Source: Fidelibacterota bacterium
GTDB taxonomy: Bacteria; Fidelibacterota; Marinisomatia; SCGC-AAA003-L08; TS1B11
NCBI GenBank assembly: GCA_004124295.1
Contig: SCKI01000016.1
Span: 6,098-48,059 of the forward strand
Direction: 5' to 3'
Length of the DNA stretch: 41,962 nucleotides
Positions within the stretch are counted from its first letter, which is position 1; the number at the start of each line of letters is the position of its first letter. Positions 32,831-41,258 of the stretch are shown piece after piece. The notes below the pieces were generated by a model. It saw only the letters and a list, made by a program, of their open reading frames with translations. It was not told where the DNA came from and made no database searches. A program made the position numbers and the translations under genes.

Positions 32831-33465
32831 GCACAATCTATGTTCGGGAAGGCCCCCAACCACCCGAGTACTGGCGCGAGTGGAGAAAATCCACGCGCCA
32901 ACGACTTAAGGACATCACACCATGGGCTAAGAGTAAGTCAACGCGGGAAGATTTGAAGGGTATTGCAACCGAACCTGTCAACTTCCCACATTTCGAGGAT
33001 GAACTCGTGATTTTCCCAAGAAACATCGATCTTAGGACCTTGGCGGATTTTATTGACCATCCCGCGAAACGCAAATTTCACTACGAACGGCGGATCCGAA
33101 TGATGGCTAGCAACTTCAAGGCCAAGGGTAGGGGACAATATTCGTTTGTGCTGTTGCCTCAAACTTTTGAGAAAATTATTGCTCAGATCGAGACCCGCCA
33201 TACCAAGATAACGCCTGAAGTTCTTCGCGTGGCGAAAGAGTACTTTTTCAAAGGGTGGCGCGCCCATGAGATAGGCGCCAAGATTACGATTAATACTCTG
33301 ACCAGCCACTTGCAAAGAGCCGAAGAGGAACTCGATATCCTGGGAGACCAAGGGGGAAACCTTAAAATTGCCACAAGGACGCTTCATATTTCATACACCG
33401 CGCTTCGAATGGCCAGGGAGGTTAGGATCGATTTTCGGCGGTATTTTAAAAACCGCATATTCTGA
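32827..33465 (+). CDS. Unknown protein, 212 aa, second of a two-gene unit
   Basis: Coupled to the preceding gene by an ATGA overlap. The protein is rich in basic residues (WREWRKSTRQRLKDITPW at the start, RRYFKNRIF at the end). Residues about 125-170 (TPEVLRVAKEYFFKGWRAHEIGA, then TINTLTSHLQRAEEELDILG) have the spacing of a GerE/LuxR-like helix-turn-helix, so DNA binding is possible but weakly supported. There is no signal peptide or membrane segment. The gene is followed by a long gene-free region. Function unknown. Confidence 0.6.
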   Translation: MSTIYVREGPQPPEYWREWRKSTRQRLKDITPWAKSKSTREDLKGIATEPVNFPHFEDELVIFPRNIDLRTLADFIDHPAKRKFHYERRIRMMASNFKAKGRGQYSFVLLPQTFEKIIAQIETRHTKITPEVLRVAKEYFFKGWRAHEIGAKITINTLTSHLQRAEEELDILGDQGGNLKIATRTLHISYTALRMAREVRIDFRRYFKNRIF

Positions 33466-34444
33466 ATCTGGTCAAGATCTGAAAGTCGATCAAACTCTCG
33501 ATAGTGCCAGCCGATGAGTGAGGCCAATCTCATTGGAGGCCAAGGCAGTGCTGTAAACTGTGCGCGACAAGTGTCACAAGGGAAAGTCAACGAAAGAGAT
33601 TAGCTACGGATTTGCTACCTCCCGCGAACCATTTATAGCCTTTGGCGCGCATAATTCCTTTCACTGATCCCGTGAATCAGGGTCCGTAGCCCAAGTCCAC
33701 GCCCTTAATTTTCTGCCACTTAACAGGGGTGCAATCATCAATTCAGAGCCGTTGGTCAAGAGGGGGGACAAAGTTTTTGAAGGCCGATTATTGGCCGACA
33801 CTTACTATGACATACGGGTGATTTTTTAGATGGAGCCAAAAAATCACTGTTATGGGGTTACGCTTCATCTTCAAGGCGGTTTCAAATCTTGCACTTAAGA
33901 CAACATTCTTCGGCAAGAGTCTTAAATGAAAGCCGGTCACGGAAATATTCTAATGATTGCCTTTAGACCGCTGATCATCTCAGGTCTCTGGCGCGCATCA
34001 AACCTTTGCCCAGTTCCCCATAAAAAAGGGTTGATTTCCGATGTGAAACACAAAAATTGCCCGCCAATAAATGAGGAATCATAATACCCCAGTGAAGTGA
34101 TTTTTTGACCGATCTATAAAAATTCTGTGTTACCGGGTCATGCTTGACCTTCGATGCAGTTTCAATAGCTTCACTTATGACACAGCCTGTGGCCTTAAAT
34201 ACGCACCGTCTCAGGGAGAATGTGGCTGAATAAGGCCAACGTGACCAAGTAGCAGCCGCACTGCTAGAGGCCCATCAGCTGAAAGGCTGGTGAGGCTTTT
34301 AATTTCGTCGGTGATTCAATAATTGAAGGGGCGCCTGGCACTATACCAATCGTGCAAGATGGTAGTTCACTTGTAATGATGACTATGTAGCCATAATTTG
34401 GATAAACGCTCAAACATTACATTACATCAGGGCATGGGTTAGAT
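33466..34444. repeat. Gene-free region with a degenerate roughly 300-base duplication
   Basis: Almost 980 bases without a convincing open frame. Two diverged copies can be aligned by eye. Copy A is about 33641-33930 and copy B about 33985-34200. Shared blocks are GGCGCGCAT (33644, 33990), GTGATTTTTT (33819, 34097), TGTTA..GGGT....CTT....TTC....GG.GTTTCAA (33848, 34128) and CTTAAAT (33920, 34193). Copy B has lost about 70 bases. It looks like remnants of a non-coding or dead repeated element. Confidence 0.5.
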
Positions 34445-36895
34445 GTGGTAAAACCTGTTGTTCCTCACGGACGAAATTTTTTCAAAGGCAGCCTGCTCGC
34501 GCTGTTGGGCTCCGTCCTGCTGCTGCGCTGTGACTTTTTCGACATAATCCCACCCGAAGTATCCATCGTATCGCCCACTGTGGGCCAGGCGCACTTTGGT
34601 ACCTTTCCGCTGGAAATCATTGCCACCGACAACCGCAGTGTCGACAGGGTCGAGGTTTTCCTTAACGGTAACCCGGTCCATGAGTTCACGAAAAGCCCTT
34701 ACAAGGTGGACATCGATTTCGATCAGATCAGCGGCACCTCCGCCACGCTCAAGGCCGTGGCCTACGATCAGGCCGATAACAGCGCTGATGCTACCGTTGA
34801 GGTAAGTCTGACACTGGGCCTTAAGATCACGTCTCCCAATGGCGGCGAGGTGTGGGCTGAGCAATCGACCCAATCGGTCAGCTGGGAGAGCAGCGGGAAC
34901 GTGGGCAGTGCAGTCCATCTGGAGTACTCTGTCGATGACGGCACGACTTGGCAGGAAATCTCCTCCTCTACGCCCAACGACGGCGAACACCCGTGGACCC
35001 TGCCAAATCTGTTCGACAACGCCACCTCTTGTCTTGTCCGGCTGAACAGCACGTCCAGCAGCTTCGCGGACAGTTCAGGGGCTGTGTTCACCATCATGGC
35101 AGAGGCCAACTTCCTCGCCCTCACCTCCCCCAACGGTGGCGAGGTATGGGCTGAGCAATCCACCCATGACATAACGTGGACATTCGGTGGCGATGTGGGC
35201 GATGACGTAAGCCTCGACTATTCTCTCGATAACGGATCGAGCTGGAACCAGATAGCCGCCTCAACACCCAATGATGGCTCCCATATCTGGACCCTGCCAA
35301 ATTTCTTTACCTCCTCAACGATTTCCTTGCTCAGAATCTCCAGTACCACGGCGGCGATCGCCGATACATCCAATGCCAACTTCACGATCTCAGCCGAGCC
35401 CAATTTTATTACCCTCACTTCCCCCAACGGCGGTGAGGTGTGGGCCGAGCAGTCCACACAAACTATCACGTGGACATCCGGTGGCGATGTGGGCGATAAT
35501 GTCAGCCTCCATTACTCCCTGGACGCAGGCAGCACTTGGGATGAAATCGTTGCTTCCACGGTAAATGATGGCTCACACGCCTGGACACTGCCCGGCCTCG
35601 TGGCATCGGCAACTTCAACTCGGGTAAAGATCACCAGCACCACCACGGCGTTCAGCGACAGTTCGGATGCTGATTTTGTTATTACAGATGAGAGTATTAC
35701 CTTAATCTCTCCTAATGGTGGTGAACTCATACACGGGTGGAATGAGTTCCCGATCACATGGACAAGTACAAGTGGTATTGGTTCGGAGATAAGTATATTC
35801 TATTCTTTAGGGAGTGAAAGAAATTGGATTGAGATTAGCTCAACTGTGCTGAATACTGGAAACTATAGTTGGTTTGTTCCAAATGTTTTTGAACTCCGAT
35901 TTGGCGGCAATATCATGATCTCCAGCAATATTTCATCGCACAGTGACATTTCGGATAGCGATTTTTTTATAGATGAATGGGTAGCCACCTTCAAATCTTC
36001 AATAGTCCTACCGGATCCGCGCAATATTTTCTTTGCGAATGAGTTTGCATATGTAGCTGATGATGATTCGGGCCTTTATATAGTCAATATTCTTGACCCA
36101 TCGAATCCATCAATAGTAGGTAAATATAGTATAAACTCTCGTGCATGGGACGTTTATGTTCGGGGAGATTACGCGTATATTGCTAGCGGCCAACCTCCCC
36201 TTGAGCTTCAAATTGTGAATATTTCTAATCCTTCAAATCCGACTCTAGTCAGTTCATTTCCTATTACAGGCAATCCAAACGGGATTAGTGTTGTTGGAGA
36301 TTATGCTTATATAGCGGCTTTTTTGTGGGGCGTATATGTCATTGGTATCTCTGATCCCTCAACGCCCTATCAAGCCAGCCATTATTCCGGACCATTTGTT
36401 GGCGCGAGAGATGTAATTGTTGAGGGTAACTATGCCTATGTCGCTTGGGGATCATCAGGATTCCAAATTCTTGATATATCCAATCCGCCTAGCCTTACAC
36501 TGATTGGGACACATGATACACCAGGTCGCGCTAGTGAAATTTATTTGAATGGCAATCATCTCTATGTTACGCTCGAATTTGTTACAAATGAAACTTCGGG
36601 CCTTTACATTTACGATGTTTCTAGTCCATCTGCTCCTACTCTAATAGGTAAGTATGAGAATCCTCCAATAAATTCAAATGGCGTATATGTATCAAACAAT
36701 TATGCCTTCATGGCTCACGATAAAGGATTGCAAGTTCTTGATGTTTCAGACCCAACTAAGCCTCTGCCAGCTGCTAAAATTGGGTTTGGATTTAGCCGCA
36801 AAGTCCGTATTCGGGGGAATTACGCATATGTTCTATCCGGTAACTATCTGACCATTTTCGAAATCTCTCAGATACCTGGTTTTGGATCACAATAG
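34445..36895 (+). CDS. Large modular surface lipoprotein: Ig-like, four NGGE-type repeats, LVIVD propeller
   Basis: An 816-residue exported protein starting at GTG (34445). The hydrophobic signal ends in LLLRC (cysteine 29). Residues about 38-122 are an Ig-like domain (DNRSVDRVEVFLNG). Then come four repeats of about 95 residues, starting near 126, 225, 322 and 419. Each has SPNGGE, TW/SW, YSLD.G..W..I, NDG.H.WTLP and F.DSS motifs, as in Kre9/GPI-anchor-like adhesion modules. Residues about 515-816 are seven LVIVD-type units (VEGNYAYVAWGSSGFQILDIS pattern), which would close a seven-bladed propeller. Base composition drops sharply at about 35690, between repeats 3 and 4. The 5' end is nearly identical to the gene at 39507. 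It probably serves in binding or adhesion outside the cell. Confidence 0.85.
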   Translation: MVKPVVPHGRNFFKGSLLALLGSVLLLRCDFFDIIPPEVSIVSPTVGQAHFGTFPLEIIATDNRSVDRVEVFLNGNPVHEFTKSPYKVDIDFDQISGTSATLKAVAYDQADNSADATVEVSLTLGLKITSPNGGEVWAEQSTQSVSWESSGNVGSAVHLEYSVDDGTTWQEISSSTPNDGEHPWTLPNLFDNATSCLVRLNSTSSSFADSSGAVFTIMAEANFLALTSPNGGEVWAEQSTHDITWTFGGDVGDDVSLDYSLDNGSSWNQIAASTPNDGSHIWTLPNFFTSSTISLLRISSTTAAIADTSNANFTISAEPNFITLTSPNGGEVWAEQSTQTITWTSGGDVGDNVSLHYSLDAGSTWDEIVASTVNDGSHAWTLPGLVASATSTRVKITSTTTAFSDSSDADFVITDESITLISPNGGELIHGWNEFPITWTSTSGIGSEISIFYSLGSERNWIEISSTVLNTGNYSWFVPNVFELRFGGNIMISSNISSHSDISDSDFFIDEWVATFKSSIVLPDPRNIFFANEFAYVADDDSGLYIVNILDPSNPSIVGKYSINSRAWDVYVRGDYAYIASGQPPLELQIVNISNPSNPTLVSSFPITGNPNGISVVGDYAYIAAFLWGVYVIGISDPSTPYQASHYSGPFVGARDVIVEGNYAYVAWGSSGFQILDISNPPSLTLIGTHDTPGRASEIYLNGNHLYVTLEFVTNETSGLYIYDVSSPSAPTLIGKYENPPINSNGVYVSNNYAFMAHDKGLQVLDVSDPTKPLPAAKIGFGFSRKVRIRGNYAYVLSGNYLTIFEISQIPGFGSQ
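34481..34884 (+). repeat. Shared 5' module, copy A (pairs with 39537-39940)
   Basis: Encodes the signal, lipobox and Ig-like domain. By hand count there are only about four differences to 39537-39710 in the first 174 bases. Identity then declines gradually through the Ig domain and the start of the first NGGE repeat. The offset is 5056 bases. Confidence 0.85.
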
Positions 36896-36904
36896 GCAGC
36901 ACGC

Positions 36905-37126
36905 ATGACTAATGTGAAATATTTAACAATATTGGCGGCAGCGCTCATCATTAGTTGCGCTAATCTTACAACCACAGACATGCAGCGGATGCCACCTACT
37001 GGACGGCTAGTGTCTATTGGTTCTACGCTCGGCTATGGATTAGATATCCATCAAGCACCTACCTCGGCAGACGCGAAAATTAAGGCACGAGTGCAACAAA
37101 CCGCCCAGATCCGAGAAGCCTTCTAG
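36905..37126 (+). pseudogene. Truncated paralogue of the 37303 lipoprotein
   Basis: A 73-codon frame: MTNVKYLTILAAALIISCANL with lipobox ISC, then TTTDMQRMPPTGRLVSIGSTLGYGLDIHQAP...RVQQTAQIREAF and a stop. It aligns along its full length to the N-terminus of the complete gene at 37303 (CSNMTTTRLKPMERTPLEPTIGSTISYYFAIHRTP...LRSVPIRENF), whose product continues for about 650 residues more. The stop falls directly at the junction with FG-GAP sequence. It begins nine bases after the stop of the 34445 gene, an operon-like spacing. It could still be expressed as a tiny lipoprotein. Confidence 0.7.
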
Positions 37127-37127
37127 C

Positions 37128-37316
37128 GGGGCGGCCTATGTTTTTGAGCAGAGTGGCGGGGTTTGGACCGAGACGGCCAAACTCACCGCCTCCGACGCCC
37201 AGGCATTTGACCGGTTCGGCTGGTCCGTGGCCGTCAGCGGGGCTGTGGCTCTGGTGGGGGCTAATCTCGAAGACAGCGGCGGGACCGACGCCGGGGCGGC
37301 GTATGTGTTTCAATAG
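37128..37316 (+). pseudogene. 3' fragment of an FG-GAP-repeat protein gene
   Basis: In the frame starting at 37128 the translation reads GAAYVFEQSGGVWTETAKL, TASDAQAFDRFGWSVAVSG, AVALVGANLEDSGGTDAGAAYVFQ, then TAG. This is one full FG-GAP-type propeller blade and the start of the next, with no start codon or upstream part. It is GC-rich, unlike the preceding frame. It overlaps the start of the 37303 gene in another frame. Confidence 0.75.
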
Positions 37317-39507
37317 GGCAGTGCCAGGGCGGGTGAGCACCTGGCGTGCTTTGCCAGCGGTTGCCGGGCTGATGCTGCTTGCTTCAGGCTGTTCCAATAT
37401 GACAACCACCCGCCTGAAGCCGATGGAAAGGACCCCCCTGGAACCAACCATCGGATCAACTATCAGCTATTATTTTGCGATCCATCGAACACCAAACCAG
37501 GCTCGTTCTGTATTGGAGGTCCAGCTGCTTCGTTCCGTTCCGATCCGCGAGAATTTCAAGAGACGGTACATAAAGGAGCGGCACCTAAAGAGGAGGGCGC
37601 AAGCCGCCATGTGGATTGCTGGGGTGGTCGTTGCCGGGGGCGGGTACTACTTGTACGATCAAACAGGATTATCAAGGCTGGGTCAGCTGGCCCTGGGGGC
37701 AGGCGTGCTACTGCCATTGTCTGTTGAGACAATAGTCGCCATTTTGCCACTGGCGGGCGAGGAGTGGAAAAATGAGAGTGGTCCAATAGTAGTCCGCCAA
37801 CAGCTCGTGGGGAGAGTGCCGGTTGGGGTGGTGGCAATTGAAAATGCCTGGGTTGAGACCACTGATGTAGCTGGAATTATCGCCATTGATTTGGGGCCTT
37901 TTGCCGATAATGTCTCGTTCGGGGAGTCAATGGAGATATCCGTACGGATGGAGGCTGATTCAGCCAAAATGGGGCATACCGTTGCGCCAGAGATTGTGAA
38001 TGCCTGGCGGTCGCCACCTGAACTGAGGTTTGCCCTTGATTCCATATCTGTCCTCGAGGAAGCCGGCAGGATAGACGTACCAGTCAGGCTATCAAAACCG
38101 TGGCATGAAGAAATAATTTTCATCGTTTCGGTCCAACAAGGTAGCAAGAGCATACAAGCCGACTATATTGACGAGGAAGAACAAGCCTGGATGATCGTGG
38201 GAGGGAGCGAGCCAATAATAATTGCTGCAGGCCAAACTTCGGCTCTAGCAGCTATTCGCTTTACTGATGACAAATTGAATGAACTGGATGAGACAGGCTT
38301 ATTCCGATTGCCGCAACCGCCAAATGCCATCCTTGGGCCAGACAGTCTAATGAGCTATCAAATTTTGGATGATGATGATCCGCCGGTGATCCAATTTCCC
38401 GCCGTTATACTGCGGTCGGCCGAAGACTCGCCAGCCCGAGTGCCCGTATATCTTTCGATGGCATCGGGAAAGGACATCAGTTTTGCCTATCGCATCACCG
38501 GAGGCACAGCAACCGGCCAGGGAGTGGACTACATTTCAGAATCCTCTACTATCTCCATTCCGGCAGGAGACACAATCGGTTATATTGAGATATCTGTGCT
38601 GGATGATGCTGAATTGGAAGGAGATGAAACCATCCTGCTGGCGCTCACCGATCCCGTCAATGCTACCCTTGGGGAACGGCAATCCACAACCCATATCATT
38701 GAAGACATTCCTCCGCCGGTGATCCAGTTTCCCGCCGCAATTCTTCGGGCGGGCGAGGACTCCCCGGTCCGTCTGCCCCTGCATCTATCTGCGGCATCGG
38801 GAAGAGAAATCAGTGTCAGTTATCGAATCACCGGAGGCACGGCAACCGGCCAGGGGGTTGACTACATTGCCGATCTCTCACTAGTGTCCATTCCGCCTGG
38901 GGACACGGTCGGCGTAATTGAATTCCCTGTGCTGGATGATGCTGAAATTGAGGGGGAAGAAACCATCCTGCTGATGCTTATCGATCCCGTCAATGCCACC
39001 CTTGGCGAAAGGCAATCCATCACCTATATCATTGAGGATAATGACGTCGCAACACCGGCCCCACTAGCGGCGGCATCCAGCGACCCACCCCCAATCGCCG
39101 CTGCCGGCGCCACCATCGCCATCCTCGATTTCGACGCCATCGGCATTTCCGTGAGCGAGGCGAAGGTTCTGAGCAACCGCTTGGGGACACACCTTGTGGC
39201 CATTGGAAAATGGCGTTTGATCGAGAGGGGCCAAGTGCAGCAGATTCTGGTGGAGCAGGACTTCAATCTCTCAGGCTGCGTATCCGACGAGTGCGCCGTG
39301 GAAGTGGGTCAGTTGCTCGGTTGCGAGCTCATGCTGGCAGGATCGTTCGGCTTGTTTAGAGGAATCTATACCATCGATATGAGGATCATCGATGTAGAGA
39401 CGGGCGGCATACTGCGCAGCACCAGTTACGATGTCCGTGGCGACGCTCAGCTCATGCTCACAGAAGGCCTGGAAGGCGCTGCCAGGAAGCTGGCGGGCAT
39501 GGAATAA
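37303..39507 (+). CDS. Lipoprotein with membrane helices, Calx-beta repeats and CsgG-like C-terminal domain
   Basis: About 734 residues from the ATG at 37303 (GTG at 37333 is an alternative; the frame is open from 37138 but that part is FG-GAP sequence in another frame). The signal peptide has lipobox ASGC (about residue 30). Residues about 100-152 hold two hydrophobic helices (WIAGVVVAGGGYYLY and LALGAGVLLPLSVETIVAILPL). Three Calx-beta-type domains follow near 237, 360 and 471; the last two are close copies with TGGTATGQGVDYI and DDAE.EG.ETILL. Residues about 601-734 are CsgG/LpoB-like (ATIAILDFDAIGIS, LIERGQVQQILVEQDFN, CVSDECAVEVGQLLG, RIIDVETG). Its stop overlaps the next start (TAATG). 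Confidence 0.82.
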   Translation: MCFNRAVPGRVSTWRALPAVAGLMLLASGCSNMTTTRLKPMERTPLEPTIGSTISYYFAIHRTPNQARSVLEVQLLRSVPIRENFKRRYIKERHLKRRAQAAMWIAGVVVAGGGYYLYDQTGLSRLGQLALGAGVLLPLSVETIVAILPLAGEEWKNESGPIVVRQQLVGRVPVGVVAIENAWVETTDVAGIIAIDLGPFADNVSFGESMEISVRMEADSAKMGHTVAPEIVNAWRSPPELRFALDSISVLEEAGRIDVPVRLSKPWHEEIIFIVSVQQGSKSIQADYIDEEEQAWMIVGGSEPIIIAAGQTSALAAIRFTDDKLNELDETGLFRLPQPPNAILGPDSLMSYQILDDDDPPVIQFPAVILRSAEDSPARVPVYLSMASGKDISFAYRITGGTATGQGVDYISESSTISIPAGDTIGYIEISVLDDAELEGDETILLALTDPVNATLGERQSTTHIIEDIPPPVIQFPAAILRAGEDSPVRLPLHLSAASGREISVSYRITGGTATGQGVDYIADLSLVSIPPGDTVGVIEFPVLDDAEIEGEETILLMLIDPVNATLGERQSITYIIEDNDVATPAPLAAASSDPPPIAAAGATIAILDFDAIGISVSEAKVLSNRLGTHLVAIGKWRLIERGQVQQILVEQDFNLSGCVSDECAVEVGQLLGCELMLAGSFGLFRGIYTIDMRIIDVETGGILRSTSYDVRGDAQLMLTEGLEGAARKLAGME

Positions 39508-40901
39508 TGCCTGCGATTTCCACTGGCCGGACATTCTTCAAAGGCAGCCTGCTCGCGCTGTTGGGCTCCGTCCTGCTCCTGCGCTGTGACTTTTTCGACA
39601 TCATCCCGCCCGAAGTATCCATCGTATCGCCCACTGTGGGCCAGGCGCACTTTGGTACCTTTCCGCTGGAAATCATTGCTACCGACAACCGCAGTGTCGA
39701 CAGGGTCGAGATTTTCCTCGATGGTAATTCTGTACATGAGTTCACGAAAAGCCCCTATAAGGCCGACATTGATTTCGATCAGATCGGCGCCAGCTCTGCC
39801 ACGCTCAAAGCCGTGGCCTACGATCAGGCCGATAACAGCGCCGAGGCCACCGTTGAGGTAAGCCTATCACTGGGCTTGAAGCTCACGTCTCCCAACGGAG
39901 GGGAGATTTGGGCAGAGCAGAGCAACCAGACCATTACTTGGGGTCGCAGCGGAAAGGTTGGAATCACCGTTGAGCTGCTGTATTCCCTTAGTGGGGGTAA
40001 CGATTGGATTATGATCGATAATTCAGCCGAAAACGATGGCCAATTTAATTGGATCCTACCAAATTTGCCGGAGAATGCTAGCTCTTGCTTGGTTAGGATA
40101 AATAGTGTGACCACTTCATTTGGGGACACCTCAGATGAAGTGTTTGTCATCACAGGTGAATCTATACCTGACCTTATTGTAAGTTCGTTATTAATTACTT
40201 CATTTTTGCCACCTACAATCAAATATAGCTATACTATAACGAATATCGGCTCTGAGCCGGCGATCCTTGAAGGCCAAACGAGTGTGGAAGTGGATAATGT
40301 GGCAGTTAATGCATTACTCTCTGCTGATATGATATTCAATAACTCGGGAGACATCGAGGCAGGAGGTAGCGTATTAGACCTATCACCACTGGATAGGCTT
40401 GAGCCAGGTGCATCTGTTAGTAATTCTGGAATAGTTACTGCATCGTTTGATGCCGCTCTCACCCCTTACCTCATCTTGATGGTAGATCAGGCGGATATTG
40501 TTTTCGAGGACGACGAAACAAATAATTCCTTGGCGATCGTGGTTCTTCCAGATCCCACGCTCGTATTTACTGGAACTGAGACTTGGGTTGGGAACGGCAA
40601 TGAATTTACGCGGTATCTGTTTGCAGTAGATAATAGAGCGGTGTTTCCGGATGAATTATTTTCACGTGCTCCCTCTCTGCCTCCATGCGGCGCGAACAAC
40701 AATGCGTCAAGAACTTGGGTGGATATATACGATGGAAATGGGATACGTGTGTATGGTTTCTGCAATTTCAGTACTTTTGAGAGTCTTGGTAGCATCTCAT
40801 TCTCTCTGCCCAAAGGGGAAGCACCCCCAGCATCTGTCTACATCACTCTCACTGATCGTCTCCTAAGTGTTATTTACACATCTAATATCGTAAATATTTA
40901 G
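39507..40901 (+). CDS. Modular surface lipoprotein: Ig-like, NGGE-type repeat, CARDB-like and unknown C-terminal domain
   Basis: A 464-residue protein with an ATG that shares its A with the preceding TAA, so it is translationally coupled to the 37303 gene. Signal and lipobox are LLGSVLLLRC. Residues about 35-117 are the Ig-like domain, nearly identical to that of the 34445 gene. Residues about 122-215 are a single NGGE-type repeat (TSPNGGEIWAEQS). Residues about 220-345 resemble CARDB (DLIVSSLLITSFLPPTIKYSYTITNIG, ending in DDETNNSLAIVVLP). The last 115 residues (AVDNRAVFPDELFSRAPSLPPCG..., two further cysteines) are unrecognised. After about 39990 the DNA is distinctly AT-richer than the shared 5' module. 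Confidence 0.8.
   Translation: MPAISTGRTFFKGSLLALLGSVLLLRCDFFDIIPPEVSIVSPTVGQAHFGTFPLEIIATDNRSVDRVEIFLDGNSVHEFTKSPYKADIDFDQIGASSATLKAVAYDQADNSAEATVEVSLSLGLKLTSPNGGEIWAEQSNQTITWGRSGKVGITVELLYSLSGGNDWIMIDNSAENDGQFNWILPNLPENASSCLVRINSVTTSFGDTSDEVFVITGESIPDLIVSSLLITSFLPPTIKYSYTITNIGSEPAILEGQTSVEVDNVAVNALLSADMIFNNSGDIEAGGSVLDLSPLDRLEPGASVSNSGIVTASFDAALTPYLILMVDQADIVFEDDETNNSLAIVVLPDPTLVFTGTETWVGNGNEFTRYLFAVDNRAVFPDELFSRAPSLPPCGANNNASRTWVDIYDGNGIRVYGFCNFSTFESLGSISFSLPKGEAPPASVYITLTDRLLSVIYTSNIVNI
39537..39940 (+). repeat. Shared 5' module, copy B (pairs with 34481-34884)
   Basis: See copy A. Similarity begins inside both genes at TTCAAAGGCAGCCTGCTCGC and is highest at the 5' side, with no similarity in the DNA upstream of the two starts. 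Confidence 0.85.
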
Positions 40902-41258
40902 AACCATAGATCACTGATGAGTATGGCCAGAACGAATTCGCAGTTGAAATCGTAGAACTGGCATCCAGCGGGGCCTCCAATCTGGAAAAAGCCGGGGAGT
41001 TTGCATCTGTATTCAACGCTCCATGATGACGTTCAAATAACGTGCGGAAATTCGTATATGTATTATAGAGCGGGCAGTCATTTAGTCCCTCCAATTTAAA
41101 TATTCTCTGTCAAAATAACCTCCGTTTAATTGACTCCAGCGGGACAGTATAATAATTGGCCAAATCAGGCCGATTACCGCCTAAAAACTCATCCAAAAAT
41201 CAAAGTACAACAATGACGGCGTCTGATCGTTTGTTGGACAATTAGGAAAGGAACGCTT
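40902..41258. other. AT-rich spacer upstream of the serine recombinase
   Basis: A 357-base region without a credible gene. It contains a TATAAT at 41148-41153 and the imperfect inverted repeat ATTGGCC-AAATCA-GGCCGAT around 41155-41174, which could be an operator or part of a recombination site. Confidence 0.4.
41148..41153 (+). promoter_or_regulatory. Possible -10 box for the recombinase gene
   Basis: Perfect TATAAT about 105 bases before the start codon. A TTGACT lies only 12 bases upstream of it, too close for a standard sigma-70 spacer, so the promoter is tentative. Confidence 0.35.

Noticed and set aside
34823..35720. Tandem gene duplication inside the 34445 gene counted as separate genes
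   Set aside because: The NGGE repeats are in one uninterrupted frame with normal domain spacing, so they are internal protein repeats.
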